From positions 84,435-148,434 of the forward strand of contig WAMJ01000037.1 in assembly GCA_015522385.1 (NCBI GenBank): a DNA stretch of 64,000 nt. Reading direction: 5' to 3'. Positions within the stretch are counted from its first letter, which is position 1; every line of letters starts with the position of its first letter. The notes under the pieces were generated by a model. That model made no database searches and was not told the origin of the DNA. It saw only the letters and a program-made list of their open reading frames with translations. The position numbers and the translations under genes were made by a program. This DNA comes from Candidatus Heimdallarchaeota archaeon. Lineage in GTDB: Archaea > Asgardarchaeota > Heimdallarchaeia > Heimdallarchaeales > Kariarchaeaceae. Shown in pieces: positions 9,269 to 19,130 of the stretch.

Positions 9269-10195
9269 ATGAGTGTTATGGAGAATCCCATCACGAAGAC
9301 AACAGCAGTAAGAAGAGTACAGAGTATAATCCTCCACGCAGCGCAGGAGTATTTCTACAGACACGGTTTTGACCAGCTGATGCCAGTCATCCTGTCACCG
9401 ATCACAGACCCCTTGGGACCCGACCCCGGTTCCTCCGTCATCAAGACTGGTGAGATCGAGTACCTTGGACAGAGACTACAGCTTACCCAATCCATGATCC
9501 TCCACAAACAGGTGGCCATCGGAATGGGGAGCGATAAGCTATTCATCGTCTCGCCCAACGTCAGGTTGGAATCACCCGAACGAGCAAGCTCAGGAGTCCA
9601 CCTCTTCGAGTTCTCCCAGATCGACTTCGAGCTCAAGGACGCCAGTTCGGAAGATGTGTTTGTCCTCCTCGAAGACCTCTTTAGGTACATCAGGAAATCT
9701 GTGGAGAAGGAAGGGTCAGATGCTCTCGAAGTCCTGGGGAGAGAACTCCCCGAGTGGTCAAGATTCCCCGTCTACACCATCCACGAGATGATTGAGAGAT
9801 ACGGAGACGACTGGGAAGTCGAAGCTAGCAAGGCACACACGACACCATTTTTTGTCACATGCCACAAGCGGGAATTCTACGATAAAAGGGACAGATCCGT
9901 ACCGGGGGAGCACTACCTAAACTACGACCTCTACTATCCCGAAGGATATCTTGAAGCTCTTTCTGGGGCTGAGCGCGAGCACGAGTACAACAGACTAGTA
10001 GAACGCATCACAGCAGATGGATTCTCGCTTGAGACCTACGCCCCGTATATCGCTCTTGCAAAGGAAGGTAAGCTCTCCCCGTCCGCAGGTGGAGGGTTCG
10101 GTGTCGAGCGAATGGTCAGGTACTTCACAGGCGCAGCCCACGTTGGCGATGTCCAGCCATTCAGACGAGTACCAGGAGAGAAAGTCTCGATATAG
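9269..10195 (+). CDS. AsnRS-related archaeal asparagine synthetase (AS-AR type)
   Basis: Class II aminoacyl-tRNA synthetase catalytic core without the N-terminal anticodon-binding OB fold, the layout of the archaeal ATP-dependent aspartate-to-asparagine ligase derived from AsnRS. Motif 2 is PNVRLESPERASSG followed by FEFSQIDFE; motif 3 is GGGFGVERMVRYF. The 308 residues fit that family and are far short of true AsnRS/AspRS (~430). An ATG at 9251 is also in frame, but the TATA-like CTTTTATTC at 9238-9246 lies 26 nt before the ATG at 9269. A free-standing synthetase-like enzyme of other function cannot be excluded. Confidence 0.82.
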   Translation: MSVMENPITKTTAVRRVQSIILHAAQEYFYRHGFDQLMPVILSPITDPLGPDPGSSVIKTGEIEYLGQRLQLTQSMILHKQVAIGMGSDKLFIVSPNVRLESPERASSGVHLFEFSQIDFELKDASSEDVFVLLEDLFRYIRKSVEKEGSDALEVLGRELPEWSRFPVYTIHEMIERYGDDWEVEASKAHTTPFFVTCHKREFYDKRDRSVPGEHYLNYDLYYPEGYLEALSGAEREHEYNRLVERITADGFSLETYAPYIALAKEGKLSPSAGGGFGVERMVRYFTGAAHVGDVQPFRRVPGEKVSI

Positions 10196-10278
10196 TATCT
10201 GATATTTCAAGAACATAGCCTATTCGTCAGAATTGCACAGATCCAAATTTACCGTATTGCGTGCAAAAATAACCTCAA

Positions 10279-11052
10279 TCACAGGAAGTAGAAGATCACA
10301 GTCTTGAGCCCTACCAGTAGCACCATTACCGCGATCACCACCTTGATCTGCTTACGGTTCAGCCTGAAGTGCATAAGGTATGAGCCCAGAGCGGCAGCGA
10401 TGACAGTGGCGACAACAGTCCACAGCATCACATCGAGCGGTATGGGATCTGCCAGAAGAGCGGCTTTAGAGAAGAATCCGGTTAAGGAGGAGAACATGAC
10501 GACAAAGGATGTCGTGGACGCGGCACGTTTAGTCTCCATCCCCATGAAGAGGAAGAACGGTAGGATGATTGCCCCACCTCCGATACCGATGAGGCCCGCT
10601 ATAAACCCCACAAGTGCTCCAAGGACACCCCCGATTAGTAGAAACCTGGGACTGCCAAGCTCTGACGCCTCGTTGCCCTCCAAACCACCCCTGCTCACAC
10701 GGTAGAACATATTCGCAGAAATCAATAAGAGAGCGATCCCGAAGATAAGACGTAGCTCATCACGAGGGACAGCAGTGGCAAAGTATGCACCGATAGGGGT
10801 GAAAACTATACTGAGAATTACGACAGGGAGTGACATCCTTATCTCGACCATGTGCTCTCTCAAATGCCTGAGCGTTGATATCCCAGTCGATACGGTGTTG
10901 AGGAGCAACCCAAGAGCCATGGCAGTAAGCAGTGGATACCCAAAGGACTCGGTTAATGGAATCACGATGAACGCAGCACCAACACCAGCAAGGGCCATTA
11001 TGGTTGTGAAGAGAAAGATGAGTATGGAAAGTATAAACGTGGTAAGAATCAC
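10279..11052 (-). CDS. TauE/SafE-family membrane permease
   Basis: 257-residue integral membrane protein with about eight TM helices in two homologous halves; each half carries the glycine-rich motif of the TauE/SafE/YfcA family (ALAGVGAAFIVIP near the N-terminus, AGLIGIGGGAIILPFF in the middle). Family members export sulfite, sulfoacetate or similar organosulfur anions. The start is GTG; the next in-frame Met lies inside the first conserved motif. Convergent with the asparagine synthetase; no sulfur genes adjoin, so the substrate is open. Confidence 0.87.
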   Translation of the reverse strand: MILTTFILSILIFLFTTIMALAGVGAAFIVIPLTESFGYPLLTAMALGLLLNTVSTGISTLRHLREHMVEIRMSLPVVILSIVFTPIGAYFATAVPRDELRLIFGIALLLISANMFYRVSRGGLEGNEASELGSPRFLLIGGVLGALVGFIAGLIGIGGGAIILPFFLFMGMETKRAASTTSFVVMFSSLTGFFSKAALLADPIPLDVMLWTVVATVIAAALGSYLMHFRLNRKQIKVVIAVMVLLVGLKTVIFYFL

Positions 11053-11125
11053 GCAGTAATCAATTATTCGATGATTTTAATATTTTAGATTTGAGCATGA
11101 CCTACTGGCTAGTTTCCACTAGCAA

Positions 11126-12274
11126 TCAGAGCCGCAGGTCAAACGGACCAACGTACTTGGCCCGAGGACGAATCAACCTGTTATCGGAGTACTGTTCAAC
11201 GATGTGAGCGACCCATCCAGCGATCCTACCCATGGCAAACATGGAGGAGAAGATGTCCGTCCTGAGACCCACACCCTGCAGGACCAACGCAGTGAAGAAT
11301 TCCACGTTTGTCATGATCTTCCGCCCGGGCTTGAGTTCAGCGAGTGCCTTGAGGATCTCCTGCTCCATGGCTATGACCTTCTCGTAGAATTCTCGTTTCT
11401 CACCAACGTACAGCTTCTCGGCAGCATCGGAGAGCACGTAAGCTCTGGGATCCCTCACCCTGTATACCCGATGACCGAATCCCATGATCACCTCCTTGTT
11501 GGCCAACTTCCTCTCCACGTATGACCTTACGTTCTCCACCTCCCCAATCTCGTAGATCATGTCCAGAGCGGGACCGGGTGCACCACCATGCTTATCGCCC
11601 TTGAGCGAGCCGATCGCACCTGCAAGGGCCGAGATGATGTCTGAGTTGGTCGAGACAATTGCCCGGGCTACGAATGTAGAGGCATTGAATCCGTGATCTG
11701 CAACAACATTAAGGTATGTCTCCAATCCACGAGCCTCCTCGGGGGAAGGAACCTCACCGTTGAGCATGTACAGGAAGTTCTCGGCCTGTCCCAGATCCTC
11801 CCTCGGAGCTATCCTCTGCTTGCCGTCCCGGAGACGCCAGTAGCTGGCCAGAATCGTCGGGACCTTGGCGACGATCTGCAATCCCACGTGCTTCACCCTC
11901 TCGATGTCTTCGGAACCCACATCTCCGAACTCGATACTCAGTGACGACACTGCCATCTGTAGAGCGCTCATAGAGTGCACACCCGCACGGGCAGCAGCCT
12001 CGATCAGGTCGTATGTTGCCTCGGGGAGATCTCTGCTACTCCTCATCTCCCTGCAGTGAACATCCAGCTCCTCAGGAGTCGGGAATCTCCCATGCATTAG
12101 AAGGTAGCTGACCTCTTCATTGGTCTTGGTAGACGCGAACTCCTCAAGGGGGTAACCCCTGATAGTAAGTTTACCCTTAAGCCCGTCGATATGGCTCATG
12201 CTTGTCTCCGCGACATAGATGTTATCAAGCCCCTTGTAGATCGGGGGTTCTTCAATAGTTGACATATTATCCAT
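11126..12274 (-). CDS. Citrate synthase / 2-methylcitrate synthase
   Basis: Condenses acetyl-CoA (or propionyl-CoA) with oxaloacetate. Seen: N-terminal DGLKGKLTIRGYP, KHGGAPGPAL containing a catalytic His, GHRVYRVRDPRA with the second His, and the C-terminal region with the catalytic Asp (LRTDIFSSMFAMGRIAGW), ending in the arginine-containing NRLIRPRA. The 382 residues match the short archaeal/Gram-positive dimeric type. A TATA-like box (TATATATTA on the minus strand, near 12287-12296) precedes two possible ATGs, 12274 and 12265. Citrate versus methylcitrate specificity cannot be read from sequence. Confidence 0.93.
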   Translation of the reverse strand: MDNMSTIEEPPIYKGLDNIYVAETSMSHIDGLKGKLTIRGYPLEEFASTKTNEEVSYLLMHGRFPTPEELDVHCREMRSSRDLPEATYDLIEAAARAGVHSMSALQMAVSSLSIEFGDVGSEDIERVKHVGLQIVAKVPTILASYWRLRDGKQRIAPREDLGQAENFLYMLNGEVPSPEEARGLETYLNVVADHGFNASTFVARAIVSTNSDIISALAGAIGSLKGDKHGGAPGPALDMIYEIGEVENVRSYVERKLANKEVIMGFGHRVYRVRDPRAYVLSDAAEKLYVGEKREFYEKVIAMEQEILKALAELKPGRKIMTNVEFFTALVLQGVGLRTDIFSSMFAMGRIAGWVAHIVEQYSDNRLIRPRAKYVGPFDLRL

Positions 12275-12451
12275 ATTTTATCTTCAGATAATATATAGAT
12301 TTACTATCCTCTAGAAGAATCCTGCTAGAAAAGTACCTGAGATTGTGTACTATGAATCTGTTCAGAAATCGTCTGTCATATACTTAACCCGTATGCGTTC
12401 ATCACAACTTATTTCTCATAACGGAAATTGCGGAAGAGGGCACTGTCAAAA

Positions 12452-13198
12452 TCAGAATGCTGGCTCGACCATGAGGTAGCTAACCATACGCTCCAGATCA
12501 TCCATAGAAGTTAGACCTAGGTCAAAGATCAGAGGTGGGGCTGTGATCTGGGCGAAGTAGTGCGATGGCATGTCATGCACCGCAAAACACTCACCCGGGA
12601 AGGTGTCGAAGTCCTCATTGAAGTCCGGGACGAATCCAACAAGTCGATAGATGTAGCGGGGAGCTCCGTAATCCCTGTTCCACTCCGTGATGCTCCTCGA
12701 TCGCATGGCCAGTAAATCCGAATACGCCACAGGATATGCCCTAATGGCGTCGCATTTCTCGCACCTTAGTATGAGCCTACCATCCTCCAGCACATGCATG
12801 ATGTCCAGTGAGCCGTAGTCATGCGTCCAGCGTTCGTACCTACGGAAGTTAGGACAACGGGGAAACGGTGCCTTCAGTCTCACAGATCCATGCACAATGG
12901 ACCTCGTCTCGAAGTGGTCGTAATCAATCTCCCCCAGTCGCTTACCCACCCCCACATAACGTTTGAGCATCCGCCTGATCTCGCTCTTAGCCTCCTTCTG
13001 CATGTAGTCGTGGAGGAAATCTATGCACTCCTTGCACCTCTCCTCGGCGACATGACCCTCGACCAGCATGGTGAAGTGCACCGTACCCTCCTCCACTGAC
13101 TCGATCTCCAGCCTGATGACAGGGTTGCCGTGCTGCTCTACCACGAGTTCCAACCTACTCCAATAGGATATATACTCTACTCCCTTACACAGAATCAT
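12452..13198 (-). CDS. Hypothetical protein with paired cysteines
   Basis: 248-residue soluble protein, not recognised. It has two CxxC pairs (RCKECID around residue 56, LRCEKCDA around residue 150) that could form one zinc site, plus many aromatic and acidic residues and no signal peptide or TM helix. It lies between citrate synthase and EF-1alpha on the same strand but is separated from both by more than 150 nt, so it is probably transcribed alone. Confidence 0.6.
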   Translation of the reverse strand: MILCKGVEYISYWSRLELVVEQHGNPVIRLEIESVEEGTVHFTMLVEGHVAEERCKECIDFLHDYMQKEAKSEIRRMLKRYVGVGKRLGEIDYDHFETRSIVHGSVRLKAPFPRCPNFRRYERWTHDYGSLDIMHVLEDGRLILRCEKCDAIRAYPVAYSDLLAMRSRSITEWNRDYGAPRYIYRLVGFVPDFNEDFDTFPGECFAVHDMPSHYFAQITAPPLIFDLGLTSMDDLERMVSYLMVEPAF

Positions 13199-13576
13199 CG
13201 CGGAGTATTTCGGAGAGACCAGTTTACGAGGTTATGAAAATTCACTACTCCCGATACTTAGAAGGTGGATGAATGCCTGAATCCAGCCATCAAGATATCG
13301 TTCATCCATGGCATAGGAAGAGTGTCGATGAACCTCAAAGGAGTGACAAAAACATGGATACCAGCCGGAAAATATATTCTACTTTCTTCTGCCATCAATT
13401 CTGGACGGAAAATACATCATGACCTGTGAAATCAAATCTCCAAAGTCAAACAGTGAAAGATGCAAAGCACTATATTAACAATAATCATGCAAATCGAATA
13501 ACAATTTCTGAAAGTTTAGCTCTGAAAGTAATAACTCTGAAAGTAGGTTGAAAATAATCTAATAACTATAAGGAAT
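13199..13576. other. Intergenic region with three TCTGAAAGT copies
   Basis: No convincing gene. Just downstream of the EF-1alpha stop lie three exact TCTGAAAGT copies at 13507-13515, 13521-13529 and 13536-13544, spaced 14 and 15 nt. They may belong to the 3' end or termination zone of the EF-1alpha transcript or be a protein-binding array. Confidence 0.5.
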
Positions 13577-14857
13577 TTAGGCCTTCTCGTCGATGCTCAT
13601 GATGACACCGACTGCGACGGTCTGACCCATGTCACGGACTGCGAACCTACCAAGCTGGGGGAAGTCCTTGAAGCTCTCCAGAGCGGTGGGCTTCACGGGG
13701 ACCATCTTGACCACTGCGGAGTCACCGTTCTTCAGGATGTCAGGGTTCTTCTCGGTCTGACCCTTAGCGGTCTTCTGAACCAGCTCCATGAAGGTGCATG
13801 CCACGTGGTTGGTACCGATGTGGATCACAGGGGTGTAACCAGGTGCGATGACGGTGGGGTGCCTCATGACCATCACCTGTGCGGTGAACTGCTTGGCAAC
13901 GGTGGGGGGTGAGTCCTGATGACCGACAACCTCTCCCTTCCGGACGTCCTTCTTGGAAAGACCCCTGACGGAGAAACCGATGTTGTCACCGGGCTGTGCC
14001 TCAGCGATCTGCTCGTGGTGCATCTCGATTGTGTTGACCACTCCAGTCTTGCCGGAAGGCATGAAGACAATGTTGTCCTTGGGCTTCATCACACCAGTCT
14101 CTACACGACCGGAGGGAACTGTACCGATACCGGAGATGGAGTACACGTCTTGGATGGGGAGCCTCAGTGGCTTGTCAGTGGGCTTCTTTGGTGGCTTGAA
14201 GCCGTCAAGTGCAGCCATCAGCGTGGGTCCCTTGTAGTAGGGAGTCTTGCCCATGTCTTCCTTCAGGTTGTGACCCTCAATACCAGAGACTGGGACGAAG
14301 GGAACGTTCTCCAGCTTGTAGCCAATACCCTTGAGGAACCTGCCGATCTCCTCCTTGATCTCGTTGTATCTGTCCTCGGAGTAATCAACGGTGTCCATCT
14401 TGTTCACTGCAACAACCAGCTGGTCGACACCAAGTGTCTTGGCCAGAAGAGCGTGCTCACGGGTCTGACCCTGTGCAGAAAGACCTGCCTCGAAACCACC
14501 CTTCTCGGCGGAGACAACAAGAACTGCTGCGTCTGCCTGGGAGGTACCGGTGATCATGTTCTTCACGAAGTCCCTGTGACCAGGTGCGTCGATGATGGTG
14601 TAGATCTGCTTCGCTGTCTCGAACTTGAAGAAAGCAATGTCGATGGTAACACCCCTCTCTCTCTCCTCCTTGAGCTTGTCAAGTGCCCATGCGAATTTCC
14701 AAGTACCTCGACCAATCGCCTCCGACTCCTCGGCGTACTTGTCCATTGTTCTCTGATCAACTGCACCAGCGAGGTACAGAAGGTGTCCTGTCATGGTTGA
14801 CTTCCCGTGGTCAACGTGACCGATGATGACTAGGTTGAGATGTGGTTTGTCTGCCAT
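13577..14857 (-). CDS. tuf: Elongation factor 1-alpha (aEF-1A)
   Basis: GTPase delivering aminoacyl-tRNA to the ribosome. Seen: GHVDHGKST, the archaeal/eukaryal insert KYAEESEAIGRGTWKFAW, RGVTID, DAPGHRDF, NKMD, then domains II and III (PGYTPVIHIGTNHVAC, GRFAVRDMGQTVAVG). Starts MADKPHLN at the ATG at 14857; a GTG three codons earlier lies inside the GTGAG ribosome site and is rejected. Notable third-codon-position C/G preference suggests high expression. The gene is alone, not next to rpsJ or EF-2. A leader hairpin and a clear TATA box precede it. Confidence 0.97.
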   Translation of the reverse strand: MADKPHLNLVIIGHVDHGKSTMTGHLLYLAGAVDQRTMDKYAEESEAIGRGTWKFAWALDKLKEERERGVTIDIAFFKFETAKQIYTIIDAPGHRDFVKNMITGTSQADAAVLVVSAEKGGFEAGLSAQGQTREHALLAKTLGVDQLVVAVNKMDTVDYSEDRYNEIKEEIGRFLKGIGYKLENVPFVPVSGIEGHNLKEDMGKTPYYKGPTLMAALDGFKPPKKPTDKPLRLPIQDVYSISGIGTVPSGRVETGVMKPKDNIVFMPSGKTGVVNTIEMHHEQIAEAQPGDNIGFSVRGLSKKDVRKGEVVGHQDSPPTVAKQFTAQVMVMRHPTVIAPGYTPVIHIGTNHVACTFMELVQKTAKGQTEKNPDILKNGDSAVVKMVPVKPTALESFKDFPQLGRFAVRDMGQTVAVGVIMSIDEKA

Positions 14858-14884
14858 AATTCTCACTCATGTTTTAATGGTTTT

Positions 14885-14900
14885 CCGGGTAACTTCCCGG
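14885..14900 (-). promoter_or_regulatory. Hairpin in the EF-1alpha leader
   Basis: Perfect inverted repeat CCGGG-TAACTT-CCCGG within the roughly 45-nt untranslated leader implied by the TATA box at 14928-14936. Could modulate translation or transcript stability; function inferred only from position. Confidence 0.45.
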
Positions 14901-14927
14901 ATTTACAAGCTGTGTTCGGCGCGTCTG

Positions 14928-14936
14928 TTTATAAAA
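14928..14936 (-). promoter_or_regulatory. TATA box of EF-1alpha
   Basis: TTTTATAAA on the minus strand; predicted transcription start about 25 nt downstream, leaving a leader that contains the hairpin and the GTGAG ribosome site. Confidence 0.65.
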
Positions 14937-15317
14937 CGTACGCTAAGTTACTTCCCTGAGCTAACGAAATCTTGACAGGTTTACGATATAAGTTGTGACT
15001 GCTATTTCTCTCATGTGCTGAGAAGCTTTCAATAGGTAACATAGAGGTGTAGCAAAGGTCTGATTGGGGATCAGATGGGGGATGGTTCTGTCCGGGAGTT
15101 CGTGCTGTGTCCCCGTTCTTTGGCGCATTCGATCACACATGTTACGAGGACACCTATGATAAATTCCTGAGTGGACAGGACAGATCCTTGGAATCTGTCT
15201 TGGCTAACCGAATATCCAAGTTTTGGTCATTTATGATCCAATAGGTTCACACCGATCTACCCCTCCGTGTGATGCACGTGTACAATCTACTATACCTCCG
15301 ATCGAAAGGTACAATAC
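14937..15317. other. Intergenic region with a small hairpin
   Basis: About 380 nt without a gene between two divergent genes. A 7-bp perfect hairpin, GACAGAT-CCTTGGA-ATCTGTC at 15179-15199, is the only structure seen. No protein reading with good codon use was found. Confidence 0.4.
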
Positions 15318-16805
15318 ATGAAGGACAGTGCTTCGGCTGTGAAGACCTACCTTCTCCTCATCCTTACCCTGATGATCATAATCCCGCCCTCTACTGCCCA
15401 AGATCCTGTGGATATCGGCAGGATTGTGTCAGTCCTCGATGCCACCGCCATACGGACGGACAATGGGCTAACGGGTTGGCCGTACAGGATCCAGAGCACA
15501 CTGAGCACATCGGACAGGGTGTATAACGGTTACACAGTCGGGATTGCGGGGATAGGGGACTTCCTGAGGAAAGCCGCGGACGCGGGATACTCATCTGCAG
15601 AGCCACTTCTGGACGAGGTCCTGACACACTTTGTTGATACGGCAGTTAGCCGTGACGGTCTTAGCTACTGGTACCAACTATCGGGTTCGCGCAACCCCGG
15701 CTGGACGGGCTCTAGGTACGGTGTCTCCGGTATCGTACGGACGATGACCGGTGCACAGGAGTACTGGGAGTACAACCAGACGCTGATGCATTCCGCTGTC
15801 GACTGGATACTGGCACAGCGAGACGACCAAGGTGACCTGCCAATCAGCCCAAACAGCTACTTTACCTCGGGACTGGAGTACGGCGAGGCAGGCGTGGTCC
15901 GTGATCTGCTATACGCTTACGAGTCGACCTCGGACAATTACTTCCTCGACGCTGCGGAGGAAATTCTCCAGAATTTCGTTACGAGGGGTGAGGTCACCGA
16001 CGGCCAACTGAAGTACCTGTGGAGTGAGTTTGGAGAGGGGACACAGTTCGAGAATCTGTACCTCACTGGCGTGGGCACGGGAAACGCGGGTATCATGACA
16101 ACCTTCCTACAGTACTACGGGATCAGCGGTAACACCGACTTCTTCGATCGTGCCACCCAGATAGGCAACTTCCTGAGGAACTCCGAGATCAGCGGTCAGT
16201 GGAGGGACAATTCCATCGGCTACGTCACGCGCTCCTCCGTTAATGACGCCCTCCTCGGATACTGGTCAGGGAGTATGGGTATCGCTTCAGTCATGGTACG
16301 GTTGAACAGGGAGGAAAATGCGGACATAGCAGCTCGGGTTGACAAGCTGGTCCGTGGTATGGATACTGTATTCGCGGGTCTGTCGGACAGCACGCAGTAT
16401 GCGGGCATACGGATGGGAGCAGTGGGGCAGGCGATGTTCTACCTCGACCTGTATGAAGCGTACGGTGGTGACTACAAGACCCGTGTAGATGAGGTTCTCG
16501 GGAACCTACTCGTGGATGACAACGGTCTCGGAGTGGTGGTCGCCTCGAACACCGAGGGCTACTCCGTGAACATCGAGGAGGGAATCGCAGGGCTGGGTAT
16601 GCTCCTCCTCAGGCTGCAGGATGTCACGGAGGGCACGGACGACGTAGGGTACTCCGACCTTGTTGAAGGTGCAAGCCCGCTGACCACCTTGGTGACCGAA
16701 AGCACGGTCTCCTTCCCTCTAGCCATCCTACCCCTTCTCGTGATGAAACGGAGGAAGAGTCAAATAAATTCCATCTCTGATTCCAGATGGAACAGATCCG
16801 ACTAG
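15318..16805 (+). CDS. Secreted LanC-like (alpha/alpha)-barrel protein, membrane anchored
   Basis: 495-residue exported protein: signal peptide (about 1-30, ending PSTAQ), then seven helical-hairpin repeats each carrying a glycine turn: GIAGIGDFL, YGVSGIVRTM, YGEAGVVRDL, TGNAGIMTTF, SGSMGIASVM, MGAVGQAMFY, EGIAGLGMLL. This periodic Gly-x-x-Gly pattern is that of LanC-like toroids. A C-terminal hydrophobic stretch followed by KRRK looks like a membrane anchor. I see no cysteine, so the Cys-Cys-His zinc site of lanthionine cyclases is absent; a sugar-processing (alpha/alpha)6 role or a binding role is more likely than lanthionine formation. Convergent with the histidine kinase gene. Confidence 0.75.
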   Translation: MKDSASAVKTYLLLILTLMIIIPPSTAQDPVDIGRIVSVLDATAIRTDNGLTGWPYRIQSTLSTSDRVYNGYTVGIAGIGDFLRKAADAGYSSAEPLLDEVLTHFVDTAVSRDGLSYWYQLSGSRNPGWTGSRYGVSGIVRTMTGAQEYWEYNQTLMHSAVDWILAQRDDQGDLPISPNSYFTSGLEYGEAGVVRDLLYAYESTSDNYFLDAAEEILQNFVTRGEVTDGQLKYLWSEFGEGTQFENLYLTGVGTGNAGIMTTFLQYYGISGNTDFFDRATQIGNFLRNSEISGQWRDNSIGYVTRSSVNDALLGYWSGSMGIASVMVRLNREENADIAARVDKLVRGMDTVFAGLSDSTQYAGIRMGAVGQAMFYLDLYEAYGGDYKTRVDEVLGNLLVDDNGLGVVVASNTEGYSVNIEEGIAGLGMLLLRLQDVTEGTDDVGYSDLVEGASPLTTLVTESTVSFPLAILPLLVMKRRKSQINSISDSRWNRSD

Positions 16806-16877
16806 GTAGATCCAATCGCTGAGACAAGCACCCGACAAGACCCTCCACCTAACATAGCCCACAGTTCTTCTTAGGTA

Positions 16878-19130
16878 TCAACTACTGTGCGAATCTCCGC
16901 TCAGTACATTTGAGAGATCGTAGATCGTGAAGGGTTTTGGGAGGAACGCCCAGACGCCCTCCTCCCTGAGCTCATTCAGAACACCGGAGTCCATGTACCC
17001 CGAGGATATGATGACCTTAGAGGTGCAGCCCATCTGTTTCAGACGCCTGAAGACCTCGTCACCTTTGATGTCAGGGAGGATATAATCAAGGATGATAAAC
17101 TTAGGGGTGAGGTCAAGGTCTTTCTCAGCGTCCACTATTTCAATGACCATCCTACCATCTGATCCATGGTCATCCTCTCCAATAATCGAGCTGGCATATT
17201 CCAATCCCTCCTTACCCGAAGCGGCGAGGATAGAGGTGTACCCAAGCGACGTGAGTGCATTTTCGAGAAATTTCCGAATCTCTGGTTCGTCCTCGATGAC
17301 CATCACGATCCCCTCTCCACGTTTCAACCGCATAACCTCGATCGTCTTGGGGGAGTCGAGGACACCAAGGGGGAAGTACACCGAGAACTCTGTTCCCTCA
17401 GGTGAGGTCGAAATATCGATAAGACCCTTGTGGGACTGAATGACCCCATAGACAATCGAAAGACCCAGACCAGTCCCTTTCTTTGTCCCCTTCCTCTTAG
17501 AGGTGACGAATGGTTCAAAGAGCCTGTCCATTATCTTGGGATCAATCCCCACTCCGGTGTCGCGGATGGTTACCCGAGCGAACTTTCCAGGCTCGGTAGC
17601 CTTCCCGACTATATAAAAGCTGCTGAGATCATGGACCTCCTCCAAGCTTGTCTCGATATCTATCGTACCCCTGTCCTCAATCGACTCCACAGCGTTTACG
17701 AGAACGTTCATGAAGACCTGTTGAACAGCAGTTGGCTCTCCGTCTATCGTGATCTCCTCCTCACCGAAGTGGGTGACGAAGGAGATTCGTCCGAGTGCAC
17801 CTGATTTGACGATCTGGATGATGTCACTAAGGAGAGCATTGAGCTCGATACCCTCAACCTCCTCCCTTTCCCTCCGAGTGAAGAGTTGAAGCTTCTTGAT
17901 CAGGGAGACGGCCCTGTCCGTAGAGATCCTGATGTTCTCGATGGCCTCATGAACCATGGGATCATCCGTAACAGCCTCCAGTAGTGAAAGGTAGCCGGTG
18001 ATGCTGGTGAGAGTGTTGTTCAGGTCGTGAGCGATGCCCCCGGAGAGTATCCCGATGGACTCCATCTTTTGAGCCTCGATGAGCTGTTTCTGGTAATTCC
18101 TTAGGTCGGTGATATCGTGAGCGATACCAACCAGGCCAGTGATGTTACCATCGTCATCATAGATGGGACCCTTATTCGTCACGCTGTAGATCACCTTGCC
18201 GTCTATCACCGTCTTGTTCTCGTATGTCAGAGACTTACCCGTATTGAAGATGAGTTTGTCCCTTTCCCTAAACTTGTGGGCGGTCTTGTTGGAATAGAGA
18301 AAAAAGTCATCCTTGCCATGGATGTCCTCTGGTCTCATCCCGTGAAAGTTGGCGAACGCCCTGTTGACCAGTGTGTACACACTCTCCCTGTTCTTGACGA
18401 AGATGGGGTCGATGGCTGAGTCAAGGAGCGAGTTGAGGAGACTATTGATCCGACGTTCCTCTTCGTACAACGCATAGTACTGTGTCATGTCCCTCCCAAT
18501 TCCGAGTATCCCGATCGTGTTACCCTCCTCATCCTTAAGGAGCTGTTTAATCGTCTGCATACGGTAGGTGTTACCGCCAATTATCTCATCGTAGATGATG
18601 GTTGTAGGCTTCCCATTACCTATGAGTTCGAGATCAGAGCTCTGGTAGAGTCGAGCCCGTTTCTCATCGAAGATCTCAGAGTCCTTGCGCCCTATCATAT
18701 CATCTTCGGCCAGACCGAAGAAGTCCAGAACAGCCTTGTTGACGTTCGTGTACCGCCCGTCCATGTCCTTGATAAAGAGGTGGTCTGTGGAATTCACCCA
18801 GATGCTCTGTGCCAAGTGATCCTCCTCGCTCCTCCTTTCCTTTATGATCTGCTCTACCATGAACCAGGGTAATAGAACGAAGATGGCAAGAACAAGATCC
18901 AAGGGATCCAGAAAATAGAGGATCTGAACTGTGGACATCAAAAATGCAAGGGTGAGCATCCTCTTCTTACGCTCGTAGATACTGACCGCCCCTGAGGTGA
19001 CGAGGAAGAGTGCAAAATAGATATCAGCATCTGTACCCCCGTACCATCTGAGAACAAAAGCCATCGCTTGGAACAGGACAATTGCTCCTGTTGCGATCCA
19101 CGTATTTTTTAAGTTCAGGGGCCAGTTCAC
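16878..19130 (-). CDS. Membrane PAS-PAS hybrid histidine kinase with C-terminal receiver
   Basis: 750 residues, GTG start. Order: about four TM helices (10-95), PAS1 (about 105-215, [16 protein letters not shown]), PAS2 (about 230-345, [16 protein letters not shown]), HisKA with phospho-acceptor His368 in GGIAHDLNN, HATPase_c with [17 protein letters not shown] and [12 protein letters not shown], then a receiver with acidic pocket IEDEP, phospho-acceptor Asp682 in ILDYILPD, and Lys in LPKPF. The receiver has an insertion of ~25 residues before the Asp strand. The architecture is bacterial-derived. No separate response regulator is adjacent, so output may be through phosphorelay to a distant partner. 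Confidence 0.93.
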   Translation of the reverse strand: MNWPLNLKNTWIATGAIVLFQAMAFVLRWYGGTDADIYFALFLVTSGAVSIYERKKRMLTLAFLMSTVQILYFLDPLDLVLAIFVLLPWFMVEQIIKERRSEEDHLAQSIWVNSTDHLFIKDMDGRYTNVNKAVLDFFGLAEDDMIGRKDSEIFDEKRARLYQSSDLELIGNGKPTTIIYDEIIGGNTYRMQTIKQLLKDEEGNTIGILGIGRDMTQYYALYEEERRINSLLNSLLDSAIDPIFVKNRESVYTLVNRAFANFHGMRPEDIHGKDDFFLYSNKTAHKFRERDKLIFNTGKSLTYENKTVIDGKVIYSVTNKGPIYDDDGNITGLVGIAHDITDLRNYQKQLIEAQKMESIGILSGGIAHDLNNTLTSITGYLSLLEAVTDDPMVHEAIENIRISTDRAVSLIKKLQLFTRREREEVEGIELNALLSDIIQIVKSGALGRISFVTHFGEEEITIDGEPTAVQQVFMNVLVNAVESIEDRGTIDIETSLEEVHDLSSFYIVGKATEPGKFARVTIRDTGVGIDPKIMDRLFEPFVTSKRKGTKKGTGLGLSIVYGVIQSHKGLIDISTSPEGTEFSVYFPLGVLDSPKTIEVMRLKRGEGIVMVIEDEPEIRKFLENALTSLGYTSILAASGKEGLEYASSIIGEDDHGSDGRMVIEIVDAEKDLDLTPKFIILDYILPDIKGDEVFRRLKQMGCTSKVIISSGYMDSGVLNELREEGVWAFLPKPFTIYDLSNVLSGDSHSS

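Noticed and set aside
13919..14800. Long plus-strand open reading (293 codons) across EF-1alpha
   Set aside because: Antisense artefact of the biased codon use of EF-1alpha; the minus-strand protein is unmistakable.
15141..15201. Possible box C/D RNA (ATGATAA and CTGA words) near a hairpin
   Set aside because: Boxes are imperfect and spacing does not fit; only the hairpin is reported.
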